A stretch of DNA of 64,000 bases from an uncultured Prevotellaceae bacterium (GCA_900316985.1 ONFE01000002.1:1-64000), one strand, 5' to 3'; numbered from the stretch's first letter, positions 52,153 to 61,032 are shown. Notes: a model not told the origin generated them from the sequence alone. Program-made: numbers and translations.

Positions 52153-52198
52153 GTCCCCGCATTAACGTAGTGATACGTACAGCGGGGACATTTTTTTT
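52153..52198 (+). terminator. Terminator of the orphan sigma gene
   Basis: GTCCCCGC (52153-52160) pairs with GCGGGGAC (52182-52189), with an inner ACGTA/TACGT stem and GTGA loop, then eight T. The T-run overlaps the last codon of the convergent lipoprotein gene. Confidence 0.88.
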
Positions 52199-52553
52199 AG
52201 TTCTGTTTGAAAGCCAGCACCTTGGTCATTTCCGGATCCAGATAGAAGGTGCGCACGATTGTGTCTTCCTGTTGTATCACCTTCATCCGCATATAGATGA
52301 TTTTTCCGGGTACAGGCTTATCCCATTTGATGCCTTTCTTGAAGGCTTTGTCCTGAGGAGCCTGCTGCTGAAGGGCAATGAGCACGCTGTCTTTCACCTT
52401 ATAGGTACTGTCCATCGAGATGTATTCCGTCTTGAACTCGGCATTTACCAGATTCTGTCTGAGAAAGTCCTCAACGGCATTGCTGGCCTTGCGCCGATTG
52501 CCACATGCAATCAGCACAAGGGTACACATTATTATATATAATACCTTTCTCAT
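52197..52553 (-). CDS. Small lipoprotein coupled to pepD
   Basis: A 118-residue lipoprotein with a signal segment ending LVLIACGNRR (Cys at about 17). The rest is a small domain with several strands (EFKTEYISMDSTYKVKDSVL, GKIIYMRMKVIQQEDTIVRT), which I do not recognise. Its ATG at 52553 overlaps the pepD stop by 4 bases, so the two are translationally coupled. Confidence 0.75.
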   Translation of the reverse strand: MRKVLYIIMCTLVLIACGNRRKASNAVEDFLRQNLVNAEFKTEYISMDSTYKVKDSVLIALQQQAPQDKAFKKGIKWDKPVPGKIIYMRMKVIQQEDTIVRTFYLDPEMTKVLAFKQN

Positions 52554-54010
52554 TTCTTGGCAGGTATGTTCTTCAGGATTTCGAGCAGATGATCCCATAC
52601 CATCTGAACCGTGGGAATGAGCAGACGCTCATCGGGTGAGTGCACACCACGAAGGGTGGGACCGAAGCTCACCATATCCATATGCGGATATTTCTCGGAG
52701 AAGAATCCGCATTCCAGACCTGCGTGAATGCCGAGCACCTTGGGATCCTTGTTGAAAAGCTTCTTATAAGCTTCGACGGTAATTTTTGTCAGTTCGCTAT
52801 TGGCATTCATCTTCCAGGCAGGATAGCCGTCGCCCTGGTTCACTTCGGCACCGGCCAGTTCAAACACAGCCTTGATGGAAGCAGCCATATTGCGGAGGTT
52901 GCTCATCACGTTACTGCGCTGGGAAGCCACCACCTTCACCTGTCCGTCCTGGGTTTCCACGCTGGCCACATTGCTCGAAGTCTCCACCAGCCAGGCAATC
53001 TCCTCGTCCTGACACATCGTCAGAATACCGTTGTGCATGGCCTGCAGGCAGCGAATCAGGTTCTTGGCCGTCTTGTCGTCCATTACCTCTGTGGGCTCCG
53101 TGCTTTCCATCAGGAACTCCATCGTGGTATCTGTTACATGGAACTCATCGGCAGCCTCTGTGGCAAACACGTTCCAGTCGGCCCTTACATTCTCCTTGTC
53201 GGCATTGGGAACGGCAATGATAAGTTGGCCGTCGCGAGGAATGGCATTGTGCATCTTACCGGAATTGAAGCAGGCCAGGCGAACGTCTGTCTTCTGCATC
53301 TGGGCATAGATGAAACGGGCCAGCAGTTTGATGGCATTGGCGCGTTTCTTGTTGATGTCGTCACCTGAATGACCGCCCACAAGACCTTTCAGCGCTATCT
53401 TGAGGAAGAAGTAGCCTTCGGGTGCCTTTTCCTTCGTATAGTGGAAGATACCTTCCGTTGTAATACCGCCGGCACATGATACAAATATCTGGCCTTCATC
53501 TTCTGAGTCGAGGTTGATCAGGTAACGGCCGTTCATGAAGTCACCTTTCATGCCGAAGGCACCTGTCAAGCCGGTCTCTTCGTCACGGGTGAAGACACAC
53601 TCGATAGGACCGTGCTCAATATCATCGGAATCCAGGATAGCCAGTTCAATGGCATCACCGATACCGTCGTCGGCACCGAGTGTGGTTCCCTTGGCCCTCA
53701 TCCACTCACCATCGATGTAAGTCTCGATGGGATCGTTCAGGAAGTCAATCTCATGGTCCACGAGTTTGTCGCAAACCATATCCATATGGCTCTGAAGAAT
53801 CACCGTTTCAAGGTTCTCGTAGCCTTTGGTGGCACCCTTGCGGATCAGCACGTTACCGGTCTCATCCACCTTTGTTTCCAATCCACGGCTTTCACCAAAT
53901 TCCTTCAAGTACTCAATCATCTTTTCCTCGTGCTTCGACGGACGTGGAATCTGATTGATTTTTGCAAATTGCTCGAAAACACGAGCGGGTTTTAAATCTC
54001 TTTTATTCAT
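52550..54010 (-). CDS. pepD: Aminoacyl-histidine dipeptidase (M20 family)
   Basis: A 486-residue cytosolic M20/PepD metallopeptidase that splits Xaa-His and other dipeptides. The zinc-site segments are ILQSHMDMVCDK (His, Asp), TTLGADDGIGDAIELAIL (bridging Asp), FTRDEETGLTGAFGMKG (Glu-Glu) and a late AGLECGFFSEKYPHMDMVSF. The dimerisation lid lies between about 200 and 400. I start at the ATG at 54010, matching NKRDLKPARVFEQFAKI as N-terminus. The upstream open frame to 54088 overlaps promoters. Confidence 0.93.
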   Translation of the reverse strand: MNKRDLKPARVFEQFAKINQIPRPSKHEEKMIEYLKEFGESRGLETKVDETGNVLIRKGATKGYENLETVILQSHMDMVCDKLVDHEIDFLNDPIETYIDGEWMRAKGTTLGADDGIGDAIELAILDSDDIEHGPIECVFTRDEETGLTGAFGMKGDFMNGRYLINLDSEDEGQIFVSCAGGITTEGIFHYTKEKAPEGYFFLKIALKGLVGGHSGDDINKKRANAIKLLARFIYAQMQKTDVRLACFNSGKMHNAIPRDGQLIIAVPNADKENVRADWNVFATEAADEFHVTDTTMEFLMESTEPTEVMDDKTAKNLIRCLQAMHNGILTMCQDEEIAWLVETSSNVASVETQDGQVKVVASQRSNVMSNLRNMAASIKAVFELAGAEVNQGDGYPAWKMNANSELTKITVEAYKKLFNKDPKVLGIHAGLECGFFSEKYPHMDMVSFGPTLRGVHSPDERLLIPTVQMVWDHLLEILKNIPAKK

Positions 54011-54027
54011 TATTAATGTAATTTTAT

Positions 54028-54058
54028 TTTGAAATTCAAGGGATATTCCGTATCTTTG
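54028..54058 (+). promoter_or_regulatory. Promoter of the small membrane protein / OmpH-like run
   Basis: TTTG (54028-54031), 19 bp, TATCTTTG (54051-54058). Confidence 0.7.
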
Positions 54059-54085
54059 CACTCGATTTTGCATTACAAATGCATG

Positions 54086-54093
54086 CAAAGATA
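54086..54093 (-). promoter_or_regulatory. -7 promoter box of pepD
   Basis: TATCTTTG on the minus strand, 76 bp before the pepD ATG. It overlaps the 5' end of the divergent transcript, so the two promoters face away from each other across an overlap. Confidence 0.45.
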
Positions 54094-54099
54094 ATAAAA

Positions 54100-54294
54100 A
54101 TGCTGAAAACTCTTGTCATAACCGTGTTAATAATTGCTATTTGTGTAGCATTATTGAGCGTAAAAGTGATTTTCAAGAAGAACGGAAAGTTCTCCTCGCA
54201 ACACATTCACGACAATGAAGCATTGCGCCAGCAAGGCATCCATTGTGTGCTCGATCAGGACCGGGAAGCAAGGGAGGCAGACAAAGCATATTAA
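54100..54294 (+). CDS. Small single-helix membrane protein
   Basis: A 64-residue protein: one membrane helix (about 3-23, KTLVITVLIIAICVALLSVK) and a basic-then-polar tail (FKKNGKFSSQHIHDNEALRQ, ending near CVLDQDREAREADKAY). I recall a conserved Bacteroidales family with this N-x-ALR-x-x-GI-x-C-x-x-x-QD pattern; function unknown. An in-frame ATG at 54079 would add seven residues. The A-rich stretch before 54100 favours the shorter form. The OmpH-like gene follows after 22 bp. Confidence 0.72.
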   Translation: MLKTLVITVLIIAICVALLSVKVIFKKNGKFSSQHIHDNEALRQQGIHCVLDQDREAREADKAY

Positions 54295-54316
54295 GAATCA
54301 AAACATTATAAAGAAA

Positions 54317-54931
54317 ATGAAAAAGACATTTATCGTTGCACTCTGTGCCGTCATGATGGCATCTTGCAACAAACAGGCACCCAAGGTTGACGAGAAGCCG
54401 GCCAGTCAGAATGCTCCCCAGGAACTGAAGATTGCTTTCGTGGAAGTAGACTCTATTATGACTCAGTACACTTTCTGCAAGGAAAAGAGCAAGGAACTTG
54501 AGAAGAAAGGCAACAATATCCAGAACACGCTTGCCCAGAAGCAGCAGGCCCTTCAGAATGCTGCCGTGAAGTTCCAGCAGGACATTCAGGCAAACAAGTA
54601 CACCCAGCAGCAGGCTGAGTCTGTCCAGGCTGGTCTCCAGAAGCAGAACAACGACCTGCAGGCCCTCAACCAGCGTCTGACCGCTGAGTTCCAAAGCGAG
54701 ACCGAAAAGTTCAACGAGGAACTCCGCAAGAATATTCAGGCTTACCTGACTGAATACAACAAGGATAAGAAGTACTCCATCATCTTCAGCAAGCAGGGTG
54801 ACAACATCCTTTATGCTGATGGTGCTTATGACATCACGAAGGAAGTGGTGGCCGGACTGAACAAGTCTTACAAGGCTGCTCCTGCAAAGAAGGATGAGGA
54901 GAAGAAAGACGCCAAGGCTGAAAAGAAATAA
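54317..54931 (+). CDS. OmpH/Skp-like lipoprotein
   Basis: A 204-residue exported coiled-coil protein of the OmpH/Skp family. The signal ends in VMMASC (lipobox), so unlike soluble Skp it is likely lipid-anchored. After LKIAFVEVDSIMTQY, which matches the family's start (I.yvd...i), there is a long helical hairpin (about 55-150, KEKSKELEKKGNNIQNTLAQ). The domain ends with KKYSIIFSKQGDNILYADGA and a Lys/Ala tail. Family members hold unfolded outer-membrane proteins. Its TAA stop is followed in the same frame by the tsaA/trmO coding region. Confidence 0.88.
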   Translation: MKKTFIVALCAVMMASCNKQAPKVDEKPASQNAPQELKIAFVEVDSIMTQYTFCKEKSKELEKKGNNIQNTLAQKQQALQNAAVKFQQDIQANKYTQQQAESVQAGLQKQNNDLQALNQRLTAEFQSETEKFNEELRKNIQAYLTEYNKDKKYSIIFSKQGDNILYADGAYDITKEVVAGLNKSYKAAPAKKDEEKKDAKAEKK

Positions 54932-54934
54932 GCC

Positions 54935-55612
54935 ACGGAAAATATCATTCATCCCATTGCCCGGTTCCACTCTCCGTTCAGGAGCAAGTTTGGCATTCCG
55001 CGCCAAAGTGGACTGGTAGAAGAGCTCGAAGGCGAAATCGTCTTCGAGCCTCCTTTTCGTAACCCTGACTTCATCCGGGGACTGGAAGAATTTGACTATA
55101 TCTGGCTTATCTGGGAATTCTCAGCCAATCGCCGTCAAACCAAGAATGCTATGGTGCGGCCTCCCATCCTTGGAGGTAACGAACGAGTAGGTGTCTTTGC
55201 CACGCGCTCACCTTTCCGTCCCAACAATCTCGGACTTTCTTCCGTTCGTATCGTTAAGATAGAGTGGGAGGGCAGCCGTGGCCCAATCATCAAGGTGAAA
55301 GGGGCAGACCTGATGGACGGCACACCTATCTTCGACATCAAGCCCTATGTCACCTATGCCGACTGCCACGAAGGAGCCAGAAGCGGTTTTGTGGACAGTC
55401 ACGATTGGAAACGTCTTCAGGTCATTATTCCTGAAGAACTCGGCCATCTCTTTTCCCCCAAAGAACTGGAAACCCTCAAAGAAGTGCTTTCCTGGGATCC
55501 ACGTCCGCAGACCCAAATCCATCAGGACAAGGTGTTCGGCATGCCCTATGGCGAATATGACATCCGCTTCCGGGTACAGGAAGACACGCTAACCGTCATT
55601 GAAGTAGTATGA
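54935..55612 (+). CDS. trmO: TsaA/TrmO-type tRNA methyltransferase with a non-canonical (ACG) start
   Basis: About 225 residues of a TrmO (TsaA) family enzyme, which N6-methylates t6A37 of certain tRNAs. The conserved N-terminal core IIHPIARFHSPF, then KFGIPRQSGLVEELEGEIVF, then FDYIWLIWEFSANRRQ and ATRSPFRPNNLGLSSVR are all in one frame from just after the ompH stop. No ATG, GTG or TTG lies between that stop (54929-54931) and this core. The codon where Met is expected (M-E-N-I-I-H-P) is ACG at 54935. The first ATG in frame (55151) would remove a third of the enzyme. An ACG start, stop readthrough from ompH, or an ATG-to-ACG change are the options. Confidence 0.82.
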   Translation, partial: TENIIHPIARFHSPFRSKFGIPRQSGLVEELEGEIVFEPPFRNPDFIRGLEEFDYIWLIWEFSANRRQTKNAMVRPPILGGNERVGVFATRSPFRPNNLGLSSVRIVKIEWEGSRGPIIKVKGADLMDGTPIFDIKPYVTYADCHEGARSGFVDSHDWKRLQVIIPEELGHLFSPKELETLKEVLSWDPRPQTQIHQDKVFGMPYGEYDIRFRVQEDTLTVIEVV

Positions 55613-56530
55613 GAATCGTGATACTTGACGGGTTTACCGCTACCCAGTATGACCTGTCGTGGAAAGAAGTAGAGATGCTTGGTGAGGTCATTGTCTATGA
55701 CCGCACACATCCAGATGACACCGTGGAACGTTGCCGTGGTGCCGTTGCCGTACTCACCAACAAGGTCGTTCTTTCTGCTGATGTCATTGCCCAGTTGCCG
55801 GAGCTTAAATATATCGGTGTGCTGGCCACGGGCTATAATGTATTGGATTTGGAGGCTGCCCGTCAGCATGGAATTGTTGTCACGAATATTCCTGCCTATA
55901 GCACCATGAGTGTGGCACAAATGGTGTTTGCCCATATACTTAACGTCACGATGCATGTGGAGGAGCCGTAGTGAGGATTTCTGTTGGATGGATACTCCCG
56001 TGGTGGAACTCAGCGGCAAGATATTGGGCATTGTCGGTTTAGGCAATATCGGTTCCGCCGTGGCTCGTATTGCAAATGCCTTTGGAATGGAAGTGATGGC
56101 TGTCACTTCAAAGGAGCAGTCCTTGTTACCCAACTATATAAAGAAGGTAACGAAAGATGAACTATTCCATACTTCCGATTTCATTTCCCTCCATTGTCCG
56201 CTTACGGAATCTACCCGAGGGCTCATCTGCCGGGAAAGCATCGCGATGATGAAGCCGGGAGTGGTTATCATCAATACCGGCCGTGGTCCGCTGGTCAATG
56301 AGCAGGATATGGCTGAAGCCCTTCAGCAGGGCAGGGTATGTGCCTTCTGCGCTGATGTACTTGCCCAGGAACCTCCCGCAGCAAATCATCCGTTATCGGG
56401 TTCTCCCCGAGCCTATATCACCCCGCATATAGCATGGGCTAGCAGAGAAGCCCGTATGCGCCTTATCCATATTGCCGCCGCTAATCTGGAGGCTTTCCTC
56501 AACGGGAAACCTCAGAATGTTGTGAGTTAG
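55609..56530 (+). pseudogene. hprA: D-2-hydroxyacid dehydrogenase (HprA-like), frameshifted by a small deletion
   Basis: Two frames together give a glycerate/hydroxypyruvate dehydrogenase-type enzyme. The first (55609-55971) encodes the start, including LKYIGVLATGYNVLDLEAAR and TNIPAYSTMSVAQMVFA, and stops after HVEEP. The second frame resumes at SRSEDFCWMDTPVVELSGK with the NAD loop GIVGLGNIGSAVARIA. The catalytic Arg (NTGRGPLVNEQDM), Glu (ADVLAQEPP) and His (ITPHIAWAS) are intact. About 8-10 residues seem missing at the junction (55958-55966), so the lesion looks like a deletion of 3n+2 bases between GGAG repeats. The ATG overlaps the trmO stop by 4 bases. Confidence 0.8.
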
Positions 56531-56595
56531 GATTGTTTTCCCACATTTAAGAATGAAAATACCATCATTCTCTTCGCTAACTCGAAAAATTCCAC

Positions 56596-56603
56596 TATCT
56601 TTG
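56596..56603 (+). promoter_or_regulatory. -7 promoter box before the 204-residue unknown gene
   Basis: TATCTTTG, 28 bp before the ATG at 56632. Confidence 0.5.
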
Positions 56604-56631
56604 CACCTAAAATATAATAAGGTAATAAATT

Positions 56632-57246
56632 ATGGGATTTTTCAGTAAATTATTCGGAAAGAAACAAGAGAACAGCGTGGCTGGAATGGAGAACTATATG
56701 ACGCTTATCCGCGTGTATTTCCAGGCTGCCATTGCCGAGAACGTGGGTATCACCAATCTTGCCGCTCTTCCTGATCTGCGTGTTTTCAAGACAACTCTTC
56801 ACGTGCCGACCGTAAATAACAAACTCGGAGTGGGCGAGAAGAAGCATTGCAAGAAGATGCTCAAGGATATCTATAAGACCGAGGACAACTTCTTTGAGGA
56901 GATTGACAAGAGCATCAAGAAGGGATGCCGCAAGATGCAGGACGTGCAGACCTATCTCATCCAGTTCCAGGCCTTCACCAACGACTTGATGATGCTGACG
57001 GGTAATCTGATGAAGTTCAAGCTCCGTCTGCCCAGCTTTTTCAAAGGTGCCATCCGTACGATGACCGAAAAGACTGTTCACGATATCTTCACCAAGAACG
57101 ACTATTCAGATGCAAGTGTGGTGAAGACGGTGCTTTCCGTCCGCCAGCTCGACAAGCGCCTGGGCTTCTCGGAGCAGTGGGTTTCTGATTTCATCTATCA
57201 GGTGGTGATGCTGGCCAAGAAGGAGCCGAAGAAAAAGGAGGAATAA
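56632..57246 (+). CDS. Unknown helical cytoplasmic protein
   Basis: A 204-residue protein I cannot assign. The start (MGFFSKLFGKKQEN) is an amphipathic basic segment that could touch the membrane. The rest is predicted mostly helical (EDNFFEEIDKSIKKGCRKMQ, TNDLMMLTGNLMKFKLRLPS) and ends in KKEPKKKEE. No signal peptide. The C69 peptidase gene starts 3 bp after its stop, so both are in one transcript, but a shared function is not evident. Confidence 0.8.
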   Translation: MGFFSKLFGKKQENSVAGMENYMTLIRVYFQAAIAENVGITNLAALPDLRVFKTTLHVPTVNNKLGVGEKKHCKKMLKDIYKTEDNFFEEIDKSIKKGCRKMQDVQTYLIQFQAFTNDLMMLTGNLMKFKLRLPSFFKGAIRTMTEKTVHDIFTKNDYSDASVVKTVLSVRQLDKRLGFSEQWVSDFIYQVVMLAKKEPKKKEE

Positions 57247-57249
57247 AGA

Positions 57250-58893
57250 ATGAAAAAGATCATCTGTTTCATCCTTGCGGCTTGTGGTCTTACACTCTCT
57301 GCGGATGCCTGTACCAATTTCATTGTTGGTAAGAAGGCTTCAGCAGACGGGTCGGTGATGTGCACTTACAATGCTGATTCCTATGGTATGTTTACAGGCC
57401 TTTGTCATTATCCTGCCGGAACCCATGCAAAAGGGGAGATGCGCAAGATTATCGACTACGACACATACGTTTGTCATGGCGAGATACCCGAAGCTCCTGT
57501 CACCTACAACGTGATAGGCAACATCAATGAATACCAGGTGAGCATCGGCGAGACTACTTTCGGAGGTCGCGAGGAACTGGTGGATTCCACCGGAATGATT
57601 GACTATGGTTCGTTGATGTATCTGGGTTTGCAACGTGCCAAGACGGCCCGTGAAGCTATCGATGTGATGACTTCGCTCGTAGCCCAGTATGGTTATAACT
57701 CTGAGGGTGAGACTTTCACAATCTGCGACCCCAATGAGGCCTGGATTATGGAAATGATAGGCAAGGGACCTGGCCGTACAGGTGCCGTATGGGTGGCTAT
57801 CCGCATTCCCGATGATGCCATCTGTGCACACGCTAACCAGAGCCGTATCACCACTTTCGACCAGAAAGACAAGAAGAACGTGCTCTATTCGAAGGATGTA
57901 ATCAAGTTTGCCCGTGAAATGGGTTTCTTCACTGGAAAGGACAAGGATTTTTCCTTCAATGCCGCCTATGCCTATCCCGATTTCGGTGGACGTCGCTATT
58001 GTGAAGCACGTGTGTGGAGCTTCTTCAACCATTTCTCCAAGAATATGGACCGCTACCTGCCTTATGCGATGGGCAAGGTGAAGGAAGCAGAACCTATGCC
58101 ACTTTGGATTATTCCTAACAAGAAGGTTTCCCTGCAAGACGTACAGGCCTGTATGCGTGACCATTACGAGGGTACACCCTTTGCGCTTGATTCTGATATT
58201 GGAGGTGGTGTATGGCAGATGCCCTATCGTCCTACGCCATTGAGTTTCAAGGTGGACGGTAAGGAGTATTTCAATGAACGTCCGACCAGCACCCAGCAGA
58301 CGGGATTCTCTTATGTGGCACAGTTGCGCGGATGGCTTCCCCGTCAGATTGGCGGTATTCTTTGGTTTGGTAATGATGACGGCAACATGGTAGCCTATAC
58401 GCCCGTGTATTGTTCTGCCACCCGCCAGCCTGAATGCTACAACACACCGGGTGCTGATGCCGTGACCTTCTCCGACAAGAATGCGTTCTGGGTATGCAAC
58501 TGGGTGAGCAATATGGTCTATCCTCGTTACTCTGCGATGTTCCCCTCATTGAAGGCAGTTCGTGATTCACTCGAACATAGTTACTTCAAGGAAGTACCCG
58601 CCGTGGATGCGAAGGCACAGCAGTTGTTGGCTACTTCTGAACAACAGGCCGTGGATTATCTCACGTCCTATACTTGCAAGAAAGGTGATGAAATGATCAG
58701 CCGTTGGCGACAACTGGCCATCTACCTCATTGTGAAGTTCAATGATATGGCTGAGAAGAAGGAAGTGGACGGTCATTTTGAGACCACTCCCGAGGGTGTC
58801 TCTAAAGTAGTGCGTCCGGGGTATCCCGAGGCCACAGCCCGTAAACTCATTGAGCAGACGGGAGACCGTTATGTAATTCCCGACTGGAAGTAA
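57250..58893 (+). CDS. C69 family dipeptidase (Ntn hydrolase)
   Basis: A 547-residue exported peptidase of the C69 (PepD/dipeptidase A) family. The signal peptide (ICFILAACGLTLSADA) is directly followed by Cys21 in CTNFIVGKKASADGSV. In this family the Cys becomes the N-terminal nucleophile after removal of the leader. Other family segments are FTICDPNEAWIMEMIGKGPG and VWVAIRIPDDAICAHANQSR. It should cut dipeptides in the periplasm. Its last 47 bases overlap the end of the convergent DUF1537 kinase gene. Confidence 0.9.
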   Translation: MKKIICFILAACGLTLSADACTNFIVGKKASADGSVMCTYNADSYGMFTGLCHYPAGTHAKGEMRKIIDYDTYVCHGEIPEAPVTYNVIGNINEYQVSIGETTFGGREELVDSTGMIDYGSLMYLGLQRAKTAREAIDVMTSLVAQYGYNSEGETFTICDPNEAWIMEMIGKGPGRTGAVWVAIRIPDDAICAHANQSRITTFDQKDKKNVLYSKDVIKFAREMGFFTGKDKDFSFNAAYAYPDFGGRRYCEARVWSFFNHFSKNMDRYLPYAMGKVKEAEPMPLWIIPNKKVSLQDVQACMRDHYEGTPFALDSDIGGGVWQMPYRPTPLSFKVDGKEYFNERPTSTQQTGFSYVAQLRGWLPRQIGGILWFGNDDGNMVAYTPVYCSATRQPECYNTPGADAVTFSDKNAFWVCNWVSNMVYPRYSAMFPSLKAVRDSLEHSYFKEVPAVDAKAQQLLATSEQQAVDYLTSYTCKKGDEMISRWRQLAIYLIVKFNDMAEKKEVDGHFETTPEGVSKVVRPGYPEATARKLIEQTGDRYVIPDWK

Positions 58894-59986
58894 AGGCTTC
58901 TGTCGGCCATAAATAACTGCCGGGCTTTAGTGTGATAAGGTCTTGGTGATGTTTGATGGTCACGATGCCAGGTGCCAGTTCCCTTTCAATAGAAAAAACA
59001 TTCCAGCCTAAGTGCTGAATAATGGCATAAGCCGTTGCTCCGCCTTCAACGACGAGATGAAGAGGAGCAGCGGTTTTCGTTTTGATGAGTTGCGTGGCTA
59101 CCGTTGCCATGACCTCTCTGAGACGGGTGGCATAAGGCTTTCCTCCTTCAGATGGCTGTGCAATACGGATGGCCATCCTGGGATGCTCACGGAATTGATT
59201 CTTCAAGGATTCAATCCATTCTTTCGGCTCAGCGCCGTGAAAGACATCGTAAGGCATCAGAGCCTCCGTGATATGCCAGGGATTAGGGCGGCTCTGCGTG
59301 CTTCCCTGGATGAGGAGCAACGAAGAGTTGGGATCCTGACTATCTTCGATAGAAGTCCGCTCCTTGCATTCAAAATGCTCTTCCAAAAACAAGCTGAAAG
59401 CATCAGCAGCGCCAGCAATTAACGTTGTCTCATCCGCTTTGTGAAGTTGTAGCAGCAGTTCTTCTTTTGTAGACCCGTCAGCCACATTAATTCCTTTATG
59501 AAGCGAATCTTGTAGGGATAATGACCGTGTGCCTGGCAAACGTTCTTCAACCAAAGAAGAATTGGCAGGGAATTCGGGGTCGTAATAGAACAGGCTACGG
59601 TCGAGCGGAAGGTCGTCGAGATAATAGATTCCTTCCTGAATGATCCGTCCCTTCGATGGATTCTGAGCCATCAGCAAAGCCTTATCTTTGTCAAGCGCAT
59701 ACATCAACGCCCTTATCTCAGCCACGATATGGCCTCGCAAGGCACTGTCTGTCTTTTTAAATATAAGGTGTTCACCGGGATTCGCTATTCTTTGCAGAAT
59801 GCCTTCAACGGTTTTCACGGCCGCTTTCCTGGAAGCTTGCCGGGTATCTGTGACAACGACGAGCACATCACATGATGGCAGATTTCTACTCACCTGCATC
59901 ATCATGTTGACGCTCAAACCTTTGCTCCAAGCTACGCCAGCCATTTCGGCGGCACCCGTCAAATCGTCTGCAATAACAATCAGCAT
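58847..59986 (-). CDS. Four-carbon acid sugar kinase (DUF1537 family)
   Basis: A 379-residue kinase of the family that phosphorylates D-threonate, erythronate and similar acids at O4. The N-terminal domain begins MLIVIADDLTGAAEMAGVAW, with the family DDxTGA motif; HLIFKKTDSALRGHIVAEI follows near 75-95. The C-terminal nucleotide domain includes LVVEGGATAYAI (GGxT motif) and ELAPGIVTIKHH. It overlaps the pdxA-type gene by 7 bases. DUF1537 kinase plus PdxA2 is a known pair for D-threonate or D-erythronate use, which is the best guess for the cluster. Confidence 0.88.
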   Translation of the reverse strand: MLIVIADDLTGAAEMAGVAWSKGLSVNMMMQVSRNLPSCDVLVVVTDTRQASRKAAVKTVEGILQRIANPGEHLIFKKTDSALRGHIVAEIRALMYALDKDKALLMAQNPSKGRIIQEGIYYLDDLPLDRSLFYYDPEFPANSSLVEERLPGTRSLSLQDSLHKGINVADGSTKEELLLQLHKADETTLIAGAADAFSLFLEEHFECKERTSIEDSQDPNSSLLLIQGSTQSRPNPWHITEALMPYDVFHGAEPKEWIESLKNQFREHPRMAIRIAQPSEGGKPYATRLREVMATVATQLIKTKTAAPLHLVVEGGATAYAIIQHLGWNVFSIERELAPGIVTIKHHQDLITLKPGSYLWPTEAFTSSRELHNGLPSAQ

Positions 59987-61020
59987 TTCAAATTCTCTTT
60001 TCGGTAAATAGCCATCTTGGTTGCATAGTCGATACTGAGCAACATCGCGTCAGGTGCTGCCACACCCTGTAGGGCTACGTCGAAGGCTGTACCATGGTCC
60101 ACACTAACGCGGATGATGGGCAGTCCGAGGGTGATGTTCACGCCTTTGGCAGTCTCCATTTTACCGGTTTCCTTGTTCCATTGGAAGCCGCACATCTTGA
60201 AGGCGATGTGTCCCTGATCATGATACATGGCCACGCAACCGTCGAACTTGCCGCTTCGAGCCTTAGCAAAGATGGAATCGGGCGGCACGGGGCCCTCCAC
60301 ATTCCATCCCCGTTGGCGCATTTCCTCTACGGCAGGTATAATTTCCTTCTCTTCCTCCCAGCCGAAAAGTCCGTTCTCTGAAGCGTGGGGATTCAGTCCG
60401 GCAATACCGATATGCGGCTTTTCAATACCAAACTGGCGACAGGCATCCATGATGAGTTCGGTCACTTCGATAACGCGTTCCTTCTTTACACGGTCGCATG
60501 CCTCACGGAGAGAGCAATGGGTGGAAACATGAATCACACGCAGGAACTCATCAGCCAATAGCATCGCATATTTCTTTGTTCCCGTGTAATGGGCATAAAT
60601 CTCGGTGTGACCGTCGAAATTATGTCCTGCCTTATGCAGGGCTTCTTTGTTGAGGGGTGCTGTCACGGTTCCGTCCACTTCGTTGGCCATAGCCAGTTCG
60701 ATAGCCTTGATGACGGAAATGAAGGCGGCATGTCCGCATTGCACCTGTACAACGCCCGGCTGGAACGAGTCCATGTCGATGCATTCAAGGTCGATGACAT
60801 CCACGATGCCTTGTTCGAAACGGGCTTCCGAGACTTCCTTGATAGCGCGAATCTTGATGTTGTAGCCCAGTTTATCGGCAGTCCATTGCATCACTTTGGC
60901 ATCACCCGTGACCAACGGACGGCATTGTTCGTACGTTTCAGGTAAAAGGAGCGACTTGAGTATAATCTCGGGACCGATGCCGGCGGGGTCGCCCATGGTA
61001 ATGGCAAGTATTGGTTTCAT
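59980..61020 (-). CDS. pdxA: PdxA2-type 4-phospho-acid dehydrogenase
   Basis: A 346-residue PdxA-family NAD-dependent dehydrogenase. The start ILAITMGDPAGIGPEIILKS and the metal/substrate motifs GTVTAPLNKEALHKAGHNFD, then HTEIYAHYTGTKKYAM and GCVAMYHDQGHIAFK, are those of PdxA. Classical PdxA makes vitamin B6. The neighbouring DUF1537 kinase instead suggests the PdxA2 role: oxidising 4-phospho-threonate or -erythronate, with decarboxylation to dihydroxyacetone phosphate. Sequence alone does not separate the two reliably. Confidence 0.87.
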   Translation of the reverse strand: MKPILAITMGDPAGIGPEIILKSLLLPETYEQCRPLVTGDAKVMQWTADKLGYNIKIRAIKEVSEARFEQGIVDVIDLECIDMDSFQPGVVQVQCGHAAFISVIKAIELAMANEVDGTVTAPLNKEALHKAGHNFDGHTEIYAHYTGTKKYAMLLADEFLRVIHVSTHCSLREACDRVKKERVIEVTELIMDACRQFGIEKPHIGIAGLNPHASENGLFGWEEEKEIIPAVEEMRQRGWNVEGPVPPDSIFAKARSGKFDGCVAMYHDQGHIAFKMCGFQWNKETGKMETAKGVNITLGLPIIRVSVDHGTAFDVALQGVAAPDAMLLSIDYATKMAIYRKENLKC

Positions 61021-61032
61021 TGTATGCTGTTT

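Noticed and set aside
54173-55006. 277-codon minus-strand open frame opposite the OmpH-like gene
   Set aside because: It is the Leu-rich complement of a coiled-coil gene, with no promoter or motif of its own.
59980-61020. Firm assignment to vitamin B6 synthesis
   Set aside because: The adjacent, overlapping DUF1537 kinase points to the PdxA2 catabolic role; sequence alone does not decide.
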